The notes: generated from the letters alone by a model not told the origin. A DNA stretch of 64,000 nt from Clostridia bacterium (GCA_910574835.1 CAJTDE010000017.1:1-64000), one strand, 5' to 3'; positions 8,446-16,968 are shown, counted from the stretch's first letter. Numbers and translations are program-made.

Positions 8446-8663
8446 GGGACCGAGCCGAAACCAGGCCCGGGCTTTTCCATATCCCGTGTTCGGACGGTTC
8501 ACGTACACACTGTCTGCTCTTGTCGGACTTGCGGGGGTGGGTTTGACAGGCTTCGCCTGTTTGGACTTTTTTGACGCAGGTCCGCCAATATCAGACAGTG
8601 TGTGCGTGAACAGCCGGACACTGGGATACTGGAAAAGCCCGGGCCTGGTTTCGGATCGGTCCC
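8446..8663. repeat. 218-nt imperfect palindrome between sigK and ybaK
   Basis: Arms of about 72 nt (8446-8517 and about 8592-8663) are near-identical inverted copies with only a few mismatches and two short gaps. Pairing continues inward (GTCGGACTTGCG against its inverted copy) to a central hairpin ACAGGCTTCGCCTGT near 8550. It lies between two genes that converge. It could be a bidirectional terminator, but the length suggests a palindromic mobile or repeated element. A 64-codon frame inside it is probably incidental. Confidence 0.8.
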
Positions 8664-8720
8664 TGTCTTTGGGGGCGTAGGGGTGGGGGTGGGTCTTTTT
8701 GGAATAGTGGGAAATTGTCT

Positions 8721-9239
8721 TTATGGGGTGTTTCGTAAGGGCGATGGATATGGAATGGGGGGGTAGGTGATGTCGTTTAGGGTGAAGTTTAGGGCTTTTT
8801 TTAGGTCGGGTAGGGTGAGTTCTACCTGGTAGCCTATTTTGCCGGCGCTGAATAGGATGGTTTGGAAGGTGAGGGCGGTGGTGTCGATGGTGGTTTGGAA
8901 TTGCTTTTTCATGCCGATGGGGGAGCAGCCGCCGTGGATGTAGCCGGTTAGGGGGAGGAGATCTTTGGATTTGAGCATGGTGATGCTTTTTTCGTTGACG
9001 GAGCTGGCGGCTTTTTTGAGGTCTAGTTCTTTGGTGACGGGGACTAGGAATACGTAGTTGGTTTTTGAGCTTCCGGAGGTTACCAGGGTTTTGAATACTT
9101 GGTTGGGGTTTTGGTTTAGGATGGCGGCAACTTCCAGGCCGCTGATGACGCCGGTGTTGGCGTAGGAGTGGCTTTTGTAGGGGATTTTCTTTTGGTCTAA
9201 GATTCGCATGACGTTTGTTTTTTCTTGGGATTTTTTCAT
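8721..9239 (-). CDS. ybaK: Cys-tRNA(Pro)/Cys-tRNA(Cys) deacylase YbaK
   Basis: A YbaK/EbsC editing protein of about 172 aa that hydrolyses cysteine mischarged on tRNA-Pro. Visible family features are the N-terminal RILDQKKIPYKSHSY, then QVFKTLVT, NYVFLVPV and the GCSPIGMKKQ loop that shapes the active site. A TTG start is possible at 9269, but ATG 9239 begins the conserved part and has AAAGGA upstream. The gene converges on sigK across the palindrome. The 536 bp between this start and the next gene hold no convincing gene apart from the promoter at 9718. Confidence 0.88.
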   Translation of the reverse strand: MKKSQEKTNVMRILDQKKIPYKSHSYANTGVISGLEVAAILNQNPNQVFKTLVTSGSSKTNYVFLVPVTKELDLKKAASSVNEKSITMLKSKDLLPLTGYIHGGCSPIGMKKQFQTTIDTTALTFQTILFSAGKIGYQVELTLPDLKKALNFTLNDITYPPIPYPSPLRNTP

Positions 9240-9717
9240 GGGTTTTATTATTCCTTTCGCTTTTTTCAAGATATGTATAAATCGTGAAAGAAAAATTTGC
9301 GTTTTCTTTTGGCTGGGATGAAATTGTGTTGTTGGTTTTTCCAGGAGCGTGTGCTTGCATTGGGAGAATGGGGGTGATTTTATTATAGTCGGAGTGGATG
9401 ATTAGTGTCTACTGGTATTTGGAAAGTTTTTTGTTTTTTGATATATGTTTGAAAGAGTGATGATTGTATGATGAGAAACCTGAAAAGGCAAATGCATGAA
9501 CGATTTGTAAACAAATCACTTTTGTGAATATTTATAAACATGTTATTTCTTATTGTCCCAGTTCGTTTAATTGTTGCTGGTGAAATACGTGTATAAATAT
9601 ACATTTTCAATGATTTTATACATTTTCCCAGTAATAGGATATTTGGTCTACGATAGTTGTATCAGTAGAATATTGTCAATATATTTTTCATTCATTCTTA
9701 AGATTGATATATGTACG

Positions 9718-9746
9718 TTGAAATATACAATAAAATAATGTATGAT
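9718..9746 (+). promoter_or_regulatory. Promoter of the 9776 lipoprotein gene
   Basis: TTGAAA (9718-9723) and TATGAT (9741-9746) are spaced 17 bp, 30 bp before the start codon. The surrounding 9270-9717 is AT-rich and holds no other supportable feature. Confidence 0.6.
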
Positions 9747-9775
9747 ATAAAATGTATTTTTTGAGGAGGATAACC

Positions 9776-10099
9776 ATGAAAAAGAAGTTATATTACATTA
9801 TTTGTTTATGTAGTCTTGTTTCGATTATGTTATGCGCATGTAACAATTCCGTAGACAGCATTACCGAAACGGTAACATTTCAAGCAACAGTAATTGAAGT
9901 CACAGGTAATTCAATTTTAGTAGAACCGATAGAGGGTTCTTCGGAACTTAGTTCATCAGATCAGTTCAGTATACCAAACAAAGACGGGCTAGAATTGCAA
10001 ACGGGAAATATTATTGAAATTGAATATAACGGAGATATTTTAGAATCCTATCCTGCACAGTTGGGAGAAGTATATAACATTACTATTGTGAAAAGCTAA
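9776..10099 (+). CDS. Small secreted lipoprotein, DUF3221-like
   Basis: A 107-aa protein with a lipoprotein signal: KKK, a hydrophobic stretch, then the lipobox LCAC (cysteine near residue 22). The mature part is a small beta-rich domain (QATVIEVTGNSILVEPIE, then GNIIEIEYNG), reminiscent of DUF3221/OB-like domains of Firmicutes lipoproteins. It is presumably anchored on the outer face of the membrane. The function is unknown. GAGGAGGATAACC precedes ATG 9776. It opens the AT-rich island. Confidence 0.7.
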   Translation: MKKKLYYIICLCSLVSIMLCACNNSVDSITETVTFQATVIEVTGNSILVEPIEGSSELSSSDQFSIPNKDGLELQTGNIIEIEYNGDILESYPAQLGEVYNITIVKS

Positions 10100-10183
10100 T
10101 CATGTATAATTTAGGTTATGCTTTGAATTTTATAAATGCAAAAAGTATTCTTGATTTTAACAGAATGAATATTGGGAGAAAAT

Positions 10184-11029
10184 ATGAAAACGAATTTCAA
10201 ACATACATTTAGTTTTAATGCTTTCCAAATAAAAATGATTGCGTTAATTACAATGACTTTAGACCACATTAGCAGCTATCAAACAATCACTCAAAATCGG
10301 ACAATTAACGATGGATTGGGAATCATTGGTAGAATTGCTGCACCACTGTTTCTATTTATGGTAGTAGAGGGTGTGCGTCATACACGAAACAAAACTAAGT
10401 ATCTTCTTCGATTGTATATGGCTGGCACTGTGATTGAGATAGTAAATCGAATAATAGAAGGAGCCACAGAAGGACCTTCAATTGGCAATACATTACCAAT
10501 GTTCTTCTATACAGCGTTGTTTATCATTTGCATAGAACATATTGTAAATAATCCTAAAAATCTGAAAGTTGTTTGTACTGCAATATGTGGATTGATTATT
10601 CCATTTTTATTTTATGCACTCAACATTATTTTGCCAAGATACGGATATAGTACGGCGTGGGGAATCATATCCATATTTTTCCCATCTCCTATGAATGTAG
10701 ATTATTCCATCCTGTTTGTTCTAATGGGAATTGCGTGGTATTTTATCAATAATAGACTAATAAATTGTGCTATATTTGCGGCATTATCACTTGTTTGTAC
10801 GATAATACCAGTTTCTTTCATCACGACAGGTTGTCCTGTTATGTTAACGCCAGCAGTCTGTAGTATATTTGATCTGTTTGTGGATACACAATGGTGTATG
10901 TGTTTGGCAATCCCGTTTATGCTCCTCTACAATGGAGAAAAAGGTCATAGCCTTAAATATTTATTTTACATTTATTACCCTGTTCACGTATATCTTCTCT
11001 TTTTCATCCTGCATATAAGAGATTTTTGA
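10184..11029 (+). CDS. TraX family integral membrane protein
   Basis: A 281-aa polytopic membrane protein with about seven to eight hydrophobic segments. The N-terminal NAFQIKMIALITMTLDHI and IIGRIAAPLFLFMVVEGVRHTRNK are the hallmark of the TraX family. F-plasmid TraX acetylates pilin, but chromosomal Gram-positive homologues are uncharacterised acyltransferase-like proteins. ATG 10184 follows GGGAGAAAAT. The base composition is much richer in AT than the flanking core genes. A hairpin terminator lies at 11161. Confidence 0.82.
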   Translation: MKTNFKHTFSFNAFQIKMIALITMTLDHISSYQTITQNRTINDGLGIIGRIAAPLFLFMVVEGVRHTRNKTKYLLRLYMAGTVIEIVNRIIEGATEGPSIGNTLPMFFYTALFIICIEHIVNNPKNLKVVCTAICGLIIPFLFYALNIILPRYGYSTAWGIISIFFPSPMNVDYSILFVLMGIAWYFINNRLINCAIFAALSLVCTIIPVSFITTGCPVMLTPAVCSIFDLFVDTQWCMCLAIPFMLLYNGEKGHSLKYLFYIYYPVHVYLLFFILHIRDF

Positions 11030-11160
11030 TAATTTGTGAAAAAGATTGCAAACATTTTTTACTGCTTTCATGCTTTGCTTAATAGCTGAATGTTCACATA
11101 AAACGATAGTATCAATTAACTTGCCAAGAAAAACAGTATACAATCAATTGATGTAATTAT

Positions 11161-11191
11161 AGGCGATGGCTCAAAACCATCGTCTATTTTT
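11161..11191 (+). terminator. Intrinsic terminator downstream of traX-like gene
   Basis: GGCGATGG (11162-11169) pairs with CCATCGTC (11177-11184, one G-U), followed by TATTTTTA. The remaining 11192-11414 has no gene I can support. Confidence 0.65.
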
Positions 11192-11414
11192 ATGCCCTTT
11201 ATCACGTACTCAAAATCTAGAGATTCCAGCCCATATTTTATACCCAATACACAATATGATTAAAATTAAATATGGTTCGGAGACAAAAAGGGGCTATACG
11301 TTACAAATGAGTTGTATACGTGCCAGTTACTACACCCATCTAATGCCTGTATACATTCAAATATTAAAAAGTACAACAGGATAACTGTGAGTACTTTTTA
11401 AGGAAATCGAACTA

Positions 11415-11744
11415 ATGCTCGATAAAACAGATGGCTTTATGCCAAAAAATTGTATGTCAGGATATGACTTTGAACTATGGGTGCAAGGGATACTGACCGC
11501 ATTAAAATTTGACGCAAAGCGGACAAAGGGAAATGACAATGGTGTTGACATTATTGCGACACTGGGAGAAAGGGGAAGTCACTTAAAATATTACATACAA
11601 TGTAAATTCCATAACAGACCAGTTGGAAAGACACCTGTACAAGAAGTATATACAGGATGTAATTATTTTGGAAATGATGGGTATCCGGTAGTAATAACAA
11701 ATAACCGTATGTCAAGCGAGACAAGAGCATATGCAATGAGTTAA
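11415..11744 (+). pseudogene. Truncated Mrr-like restriction endonuclease domain
   Basis: A 109-aa frame with a PD-(D/E)XK nuclease core: GYDFELWVQGIL, then NDNGVDIIA, then YYIQCKFH and PVQEVYTG. The catalytic D of GVDII and the Q-x-K pair of IQCKF are retained. The frame stops just after ETRAYAMS, where relatives normally continue with a final strand and helix, so the C-terminus is missing. No obvious ribosome site precedes ATG 11415. It is probably a remnant of a larger restriction-type protein. It lies 280 bp left of the inverted repeat. Confidence 0.6.
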
Positions 11745-12025
11745 GGGATGCCCTTTATTTTGGGCTTTAATGGGAGTGAAATATTCATTTTCCGTATAAA
11801 TATAAGCTGTGTGGGGCAGAGATAGTCAGTAGCAACAAATAAACGAATTGGGAGTTCTTATTTTTATAATTATTTGTTTCGGAGTTATTTCATTAAAACA
11901 CTTAATATGGTATTTATAGAATATTCTCAGTTTATTTACTTATGAGTTTGGTGTGGTCATAAAATCATAAAATTTCAGTTTGGAAATTGATGATTTTTAA
12001 TAGAATATATGGTATATTAATGATA

Positions 12026-12061
12026 GATAATTAAATATTATCCATTGGAACTATCGATAAA
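12026..12061 (+). repeat. Left 36-bp inverted repeat of the putative DNA inversion
   Basis: Exactly 36 bp here recur in inverted orientation at 15547-15582. Inside is a recombinase-like core: arm ATTATCCAT (12037-12045), 7-bp spacer TGGAACT, arm ATCGATAAA (12053-12061); the two arms match as an inverted repeat at 7 of 9 positions. The repeat also contains TTGGAA, which could act as a -35 for gene A with a TAAATA 17 bp on. The 417 bp between 11745 and 12161 hold no gene. An extended -10 (TGGTATATT, 12010-12018) lies just outside the repeat. Confidence 0.9.
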
Positions 12062-12161
12062 GGTACATAAATACTCAAATATTGGCTGTTAAAAACGAAA
12101 AAAATAGTTTAGATTATCAGATTCTAAATAAAAATCTGTTAATTATTTTTACTGAGGCAAA

Positions 12162-14474
12162 ATGAGAAATATTAATTCTATTCCAACACTTCTTATATTA
12201 AAAAATATATTGCAAACATTAAACGATAGTAATTCAAGATTTATAAGTATAAGTTATTCGCATACCTTTCATAGCAATATTATTAATGAAATTCAACATC
12301 TGGATCTACAATATAAAACTGTAGATTTTTTAACTATGGTAAATCCGGGTTCTGATTCAAAGCCCTCAAATAACAATATTATAAAAACCATTTTCATAAA
12401 AATTTTTCAATTTTTAACCGAATTAAATCCTGCTGTAGCTCTCGTTGATTTTTTTTCAGGTATGGCTCTAGAGGTCGCCGGATACTATTTAAAGAAATCA
12501 GATATTACAGAGTTAAAAAAATGTTTGGGGATAAAAAGAAAACCTCAAAAATATAAAAAGCTTAAGCAAATTATAATAGTAAAAGAATTATCTGAACTCA
12601 CCGAAGAAAATATTAAGTATTTAAACTTTTTGGGCTCTTTAATTAAAAAAGGTCATTTACCTAAAACTGCTTTGTTGCTATTTTGCGATAAAAATTTTGA
12701 TTCGGGTTGGGATTTTGCGAATTCAGATCACTATGAATTAACATTTACTGCTGACGATTATCGGGAATATACCGGAGAGCAATTAAATAATATACACCTT
12801 TTGGGGATTATAGAAGATCTTGATTTAGAATATATTAATACATTACAAGAACTTTTGAAATCAAACCATCAACTTAATTCAGCAAAACATATTATTAAAC
12901 TTTTAATTGAAAAAAATGGTTACGATACAGAAGCTCTTTCTAATTTCCTTATAATTTGTAGCTATTTATTTGACGAATTTAAGTTGTTTGATATAGAAGA
13001 ATTAGACAAAAAAATAGAGACAGACTATAAAAACATGCTTCCAGCTTCATTAGAATCAAAAATCTTAAGGATTCCCAAGCTGCATACATATTCTTTTACA
13101 GAAAAAAAATTTAAAGAATATTTTTTAAACATGTCCTCCATTAGCATTAGTCATGAAGATGCTGTTTATATAATGAACTATTTGGAAAAAGAATACCCAG
13201 ATAGATATGCTGATTTAGCATTAGCATCAAAATTTATGCCTTTAGAAAACTCCCGGAAACTTTCATATTTTATTATCGCCTTTTATCATCAAAAAACACA
13301 GTCTATACGTTATAGTGACATTATTGTAGATTTTTTATCTCAATTTCCTTTAGGAAAAGAAATTATACAACTAAATATAGCTAGGGGTAATATTTCTGAA
13401 TATTCTGTAGATGAAATGTTGTATGAAGTTAAAAAGGGAATTGAGTTGATGAATAGTGATGCTATTCTTACTCCAGAAGCAAAGCTTTGCGCTCTGAATT
13501 ATATCTCTGATGTTGCTTATGAAATTATAAATGAATATGAAATATTATATAGCATATTTGATAGTTACCTACAATTGTTTCAAGAATTGCACATCTTCTC
13601 TGATCCTCAGGAGAAATTTGTCGACTATGTGTTAGATGCAATTATTTTTTCAACAAGTATGGAAAGGTATTCTGTACAAAAAAAGGTAGATAAGCTAGTT
13701 TATTGGGTAGAAGAAAGAAAATTTAAAAATATAGAAAACAAAATAAAATTTTATCGTTTGGGAAATCTTCTATATTCCCTTGATAGGGAAAAAGCATTGG
13801 AATTTACACATATTGCATATGATATAAGTTCAGATAATACTATTTTGCAAGAAAAGGCTCGTCTTAACTACAGTGTCAGCTTAATGGGTGCAGGCCAGTT
13901 TAAAAAGGCTTATGATATTTTAATTCAAAGTAAAAATTATTTTTCTGATTATAAAATTGCATTCGCAAATAACCTTATTATTGCTGGATTTCTGTGTGGG
14001 AATTATTCTTCTGAAAAGGCCGTAAGCAGATTTAAAGAATTGAAAGATATTGTTGATACATCAATAACCAGCGATCATTGCATTGTTATAAATAACTATA
14101 TTAGTGCCCTTATAGTTAATGAGTCTCTAAATCAAACAGCATGGATAAAGCAAATGGTCCAGCAAATTACAGCGCATCAAGATAATTATCATACCTTTTT
14201 TGCGTTGCATAATCTTTTGATTTTATATTATTTTAATCAAGATTTTGAAAATTTTAAAACCATACTACACCAGATACAAGTGCCATATCTGTTAAGACAT
14301 AATAGGCCTTTAGTAGAAGATAAACTTAAATTTCTCGAACAGCATTTCGATAATCATTATACATATAATGAGTTAGAAAGAAATTTAACTAGTTTAAAAA
14401 ATAATAACCAGTATGGAAATGAAATGTTTATCTCACCTGTTATCTGGGGGACGATGGAGCGTTGGTTTAAATAA
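12162..14474 (+). CDS. Uncharacterised STAND-like protein without P-loop, helical-repeat C-terminus (gene A)
   Basis: I do not recognise this 770-aa protein as a named family. The first 210 residues have the layout of a STAND/AAA-type NTPase. A strand-turn-helix at about 26-40 lies where a P-loop would be, but reads SISYSHTFHSNI and lacks GxxxxGK[ST]. A Walker-B-like strand IIIVKELSE (137-145) has no DD/DE pair. KTALLLFCD (168-176) and YELTFTADDYREY (191-203) resemble the later sensor region. The remaining 550 residues are helical, TPR-like. It may be a dead-NTPase sensor or scaffold. No membrane segment is clear. It is strongly AT-rich. The ribosome site ACTGAGGCAAA is weak. Confidence 0.6.
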   Translation: MRNINSIPTLLILKNILQTLNDSNSRFISISYSHTFHSNIINEIQHLDLQYKTVDFLTMVNPGSDSKPSNNNIIKTIFIKIFQFLTELNPAVALVDFFSGMALEVAGYYLKKSDITELKKCLGIKRKPQKYKKLKQIIIVKELSELTEENIKYLNFLGSLIKKGHLPKTALLLFCDKNFDSGWDFANSDHYELTFTADDYREYTGEQLNNIHLLGIIEDLDLEYINTLQELLKSNHQLNSAKHIIKLLIEKNGYDTEALSNFLIICSYLFDEFKLFDIEELDKKIETDYKNMLPASLESKILRIPKLHTYSFTEKKFKEYFLNMSSISISHEDAVYIMNYLEKEYPDRYADLALASKFMPLENSRKLSYFIIAFYHQKTQSIRYSDIIVDFLSQFPLGKEIIQLNIARGNISEYSVDEMLYEVKKGIELMNSDAILTPEAKLCALNYISDVAYEIINEYEILYSIFDSYLQLFQELHIFSDPQEKFVDYVLDAIIFSTSMERYSVQKKVDKLVYWVEERKFKNIENKIKFYRLGNLLYSLDREKALEFTHIAYDISSDNTILQEKARLNYSVSLMGAGQFKKAYDILIQSKNYFSDYKIAFANNLIIAGFLCGNYSSEKAVSRFKELKDIVDTSITSDHCIVINNYISALIVNESLNQTAWIKQMVQQITAHQDNYHTFFALHNLLILYYFNQDFENFKTILHQIQVPYLLRHNRPLVEDKLKFLEQHFDNHYTYNELERNLTSLKNNNQYGNEMFISPVIWGTMERWFK

Positions 14475-15509
14475 TCCATAATTTATTAAAGCAGCATAAG
14501 TAAGAAGTGCATAAACACACCATGATTCTGATGATAAATAATGGCAATATAGCTGGTTTACGCCATTAGCTTCAGAAACTGTAGGATTAGCACCGATATC
14601 TTCTACATAAGGGACATTATCTCGAATTCGAAAGTCGATTCGTGACATAGCTGTTAAATTTAGTTGTTTTGAAACAGAAACACTAATTTGAATCAATTGC
14701 TCTTTAATAGGTCCGGAATACTCGCAATAACCATATGTTTCTAGTGCTATCATGTCATAATCAATGTAATTGAGTCCTTTTGGAAAGTCTACCTGACTTA
14801 TTCCTGGACAGTAGTATAGATCTTTTATTTTCAATATGGGGACGGCAACTTCATCACCATTGATAAATTCTTGCACACAAAAAACGGGATATTTTTGATG
14901 ATATTGTTGCAATAATACTTGGATATCCTCTAATGAAAAGTCACTAAAATTGTGTACTTCCATTCCTATGCTAGATGATTCGTTATTTGGTTTTAACAGC
15001 CACTTTCCTTTTTGAATTATAGAAGGTATTGTTTGAAAAGAATCGGCTTTTTTGTACCAAAATGTTTTCGGAAAAGGAATTCCTTTTGAACTTAAAAGCT
15101 CATGCATAATATCCTTGGAACGACCTAAAGTGCAACTCATAAAATCAGCACCTATATTGATGAGCTGATAATATTCACATAATAATGGAATTAAACTTCG
15201 CCTTCCATTTCCTGTTAAGTCTTGTGCCATGCTATATACCATAACATATTTATGGATTGCTTTTAAAGATTTGATACTATTTATAAAAGATTCTTCTCCA
15301 TCAATAGAATAGACATGAACGGCTATTTTTTTAAAAGCAGAAATAATCATATGTAATTCCTCAGGGAATATACATTCTGTGGCATGAAAAGTGTCTTTCA
15401 TTGTTCTAGGTGAATTGTAAACAAATACGATACAATAATTATCACCCAATTTTTCTAAAGATTTAATTGTTTGAAATAAGATAATAATGTCATTAAAATC
15501 TCCGAACAT
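14433..15509 (-). CDS. ATP-grasp ligase, D-Ala-D-Ala-ligase-like, atypical metal site (gene B)
   Basis: A 358-aa ATP-grasp protein. KGKWLLKP (167-174) with SSSIGM (178-183) matches the ATP-binding lysine and glycine-rich loop. QEFINGDEVAVPIL is the central strand, and MSRIDFRI (288-295) carries the R-x-D pair. The family's ExN metal motif appears as VEDIGANP (302-309), so the asparagine is replaced by glycine, which is unusual. It likely joins a carboxylate to an amine with ATP; the substrate is unknown. The frame stays open outward across the inverted repeat to 15692, but ATG 15509 has AGGAGA upstream and is preferred. It overlaps gene A tail-to-tail by 42 bp. Confidence 0.8.
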   Translation of the reverse strand: MFGDFNDIIILFQTIKSLEKLGDNYCIVFVYNSPRTMKDTFHATECIFPEELHMIISAFKKIAVHVYSIDGEESFINSIKSLKAIHKYVMVYSMAQDLTGNGRRSLIPLLCEYYQLINIGADFMSCTLGRSKDIMHELLSSKGIPFPKTFWYKKADSFQTIPSIIQKGKWLLKPNNESSSIGMEVHNFSDFSLEDIQVLLQQYHQKYPVFCVQEFINGDEVAVPILKIKDLYYCPGISQVDFPKGLNYIDYDMIALETYGYCEYSGPIKEQLIQISVSVSKQLNLTAMSRIDFRIRDNVPYVEDIGANPTVSEANGVNQLYCHYLSSESWCVYALLTYAALINYGLFKPTLHRPPDNR

Positions 15510-15546
15510 TAATTTTCTCCTAAATATAGTATAGATTTTATATACT

Positions 15547-15582
15547 TTTATCGATAGTTCCAATGGATAATATTTAATTATC
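15547..15582 (-). repeat. Right 36-bp inverted repeat of the putative DNA inversion
   Basis: This is the perfect inverted copy of 12026-12061. It ends 37 bp before the start of gene B and has the same orientation relative to gene B as the left copy has to gene A. On the minus strand TTGGAA within it is followed after 17 bp by TAAAAT, a plausible promoter for gene B. Confidence 0.9.
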
Positions 15583-15757
15583 CTTGGAAGGAGTAGTGTA
15601 GGAACTTCAAATAGAGGAGAAGCATTTGCGCCCCGAATTACAAGGATCATTAGAGCCGGTTTCCGAATAGAGGGAAAAATATTTAAACACAATACATAAC
15701 AAAAATGATACAGCAGAGCATTAAAAATAAGAAGATTTTAAAATCTGACAAATGAAT

Positions 15758-15794
15758 AAAACAGCCTTGAAGAAAATTTTCCAAGACTGTTTTA
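15758..15794 (-). terminator. Terminator of the recombinase gene
   Basis: AAAACAG-C-CTTG (15758-15769) pairs with CAAG-A-CTGTTTT (15782-15793) around an A/T loop. T runs on both sides suit termination in either direction. It starts 4 bp after the recombinase stop and insulates it from the inverted repeat. Confidence 0.6.
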
Positions 15795-15797
15795 CTA

Positions 15798-16730
15798 TTA
15801 TATCCGAGTTAATATATTCATTCTTTTCCGAGGATGTTTTGATTCAAGAATCTCTTTTTGCTTTGACATAGCAACATGTGTATATATTTCCGTTACACTT
15901 ATAGAACTATGCCCCAACATAGTTTGAATATAACGAATATCAACATTTTCCTCTAGTAAGAGAGTAGCAAAAGAGTGACGGAACATATGTGGAGTAATAT
16001 GTTGTTCAATATTAGCAATGCAACAGTATTTGTTAATCATTTCTCTCACTGACTGGTCCGATAAACGGTTCCCAATATTATTTACAAAAAAATAGCCACA
16101 AGAAAGAATTTCCTCATTATATTCTGAACGGTATTTGTTTAATACATTGACAATATGTTCATCACATATATGAATCAGACGCTCTTTAGCCCCCTTTCCT
16201 TTAATTATAATAATATTATTTTTTAAATCAATATTTTGATATGGCATTGAACATAATTCAAATATCCTAATTCCTGTTGCAAAAAGCATTTCCATGACAA
16301 CGATATCTCGAAGTAAAATTCTTTTTTTTCCATTGTTTGGGGCATTGCAGTATTGCATATAAATTGTATTAAATAATATTTCAATGGTAGGTAATGGGAT
16401 TGTTTTTGGCAGTATAATTGGTTCGCGAAATTTTATATGCAATTTATTAAATGGATTTTTGTCAATTATTTCTTTATATTCAAGATAATGAAAAAAGGCT
16501 TTTAAAGATGCAATTTTTCGTTTAACTGTCTTTGGAGTGTACTGCTGATGAAGTTCTGTTAAGTATGCCTCTATGATATTGGCGGAAATTTCAGCAGCTT
16601 CAGTTGTAGAAACCCATTCAGAAAATTGCCGTAAGTCAATACGATATGCTTTTACTGTCTTTTCATCCAGACGTTTTTGGGCAATACAATATTCTAAATA
16701 GTTTTTAATGTGAATTTGTAAATTGCTCAT
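15798..16730 (-). CDS. Tyrosine recombinase, XerC/D-like, candidate invertase
   Basis: A 310-aa tyrosine recombinase with an N-terminal SAM-like core-binding domain (about 1-95) and a catalytic domain. All six catalytic residues are visible: R155 (ATGIRIFEL), K179 (KGKGAKER), H248 and R251 (HMFRHSFA), H274 (MLGHSS) and the nucleophile Y283 (EIYTH). The enzyme should therefore be active. It is read toward the inverted-repeat block and ends 215 bp from it, with no phage or ICE excision gene beside it. An invertase acting on the 36-bp repeats is the favoured role; a remnant integrase of the AT-rich island is the alternative. AGGAGA precedes ATG 16730. Confidence 0.88.
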   Translation of the reverse strand: MSNLQIHIKNYLEYCIAQKRLDEKTVKAYRIDLRQFSEWVSTTEAAEISANIIEAYLTELHQQYTPKTVKRKIASLKAFFHYLEYKEIIDKNPFNKLHIKFREPIILPKTIPLPTIEILFNTIYMQYCNAPNNGKKRILLRDIVVMEMLFATGIRIFELCSMPYQNIDLKNNIIIIKGKGAKERLIHICDEHIVNVLNKYRSEYNEEILSCGYFFVNNIGNRLSDQSVREMINKYCCIANIEQHITPHMFRHSFATLLLEENVDIRYIQTMLGHSSISVTEIYTHVAMSKQKEILESKHPRKRMNILTRI

Positions 16731-16915
16731 AGTGTAATCTCCTTTATGTATATTTTTGTATATCGTACATCGAATTTAGATTAGTTGCTATAAAATGATT
16801 TTTTAGAGTTATGCATCTTTTTACTGTAAGGATATAGAAATTAGAATGAACAGGCAATATGTTCTAAAATTTTAGGTTTTGGCTCCGGAGCAAGCGAAAA
16901 AAGATATTTCCTTTT

Positions 16916-16968
16916 AAATTCGCCCCCTCCTTATAGTTTTTACTTCACAAAGTTAGGAGGGTGAATTT
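16916..16968 (+). promoter_or_regulatory. Long hairpin upstream of the 17001 gene
   Basis: AAATTCGCCCCCTCCT (16916-16931) pairs with AGGAGGGTGAATTT (16955-16968) with wobbles and one bulge. The rest of 16731-17000 shows no gene. It may be the terminator of a lost gene, or a leader of the following gene. Confidence 0.45.

Larger units (their letters stand above)
12026..15582. other. Putative invertible segment with two convergent genes
   Basis: Two perfect 36-bp inverted repeats bound a 3.5-kb block containing only gene A (12162-14474, plus) and gene B (14433-15509, minus). Both genes read inward from a repeat and their 3' ends overlap by 42 bp. A full-length tyrosine recombinase gene lies 215 bp beyond the right repeat. 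Inversion would swap the sequence placed upstream of each gene, allowing one outside promoter to serve either gene. This is inferred from layout; only one orientation is seen. Confidence 0.65.

Noticed and set aside
8486-8680. A 64-codon frame with a hydrophobic segment
   Set aside because: It lies almost wholly within the 218-nt palindrome, so its sequence is dictated by the inverted repeat.
9383-9610. A 75-codon minus-strand frame in the AT-rich gap
   Set aside because: No ribosome site and no protein-like pattern; AT-rich DNA of this length gives such frames by chance.
11166-11384. A 72-codon frame after the TraX-like gene
   Set aside because: Its start is inside a terminator hairpin and the sequence lacks conserved character.
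12026-15582. Reading the 36-bp repeats as transposon ends
   Set aside because: No DDE transposase lies between them, no target duplication is visible outside, and the recombinase sits outside the repeats; an inversion segment fits better.
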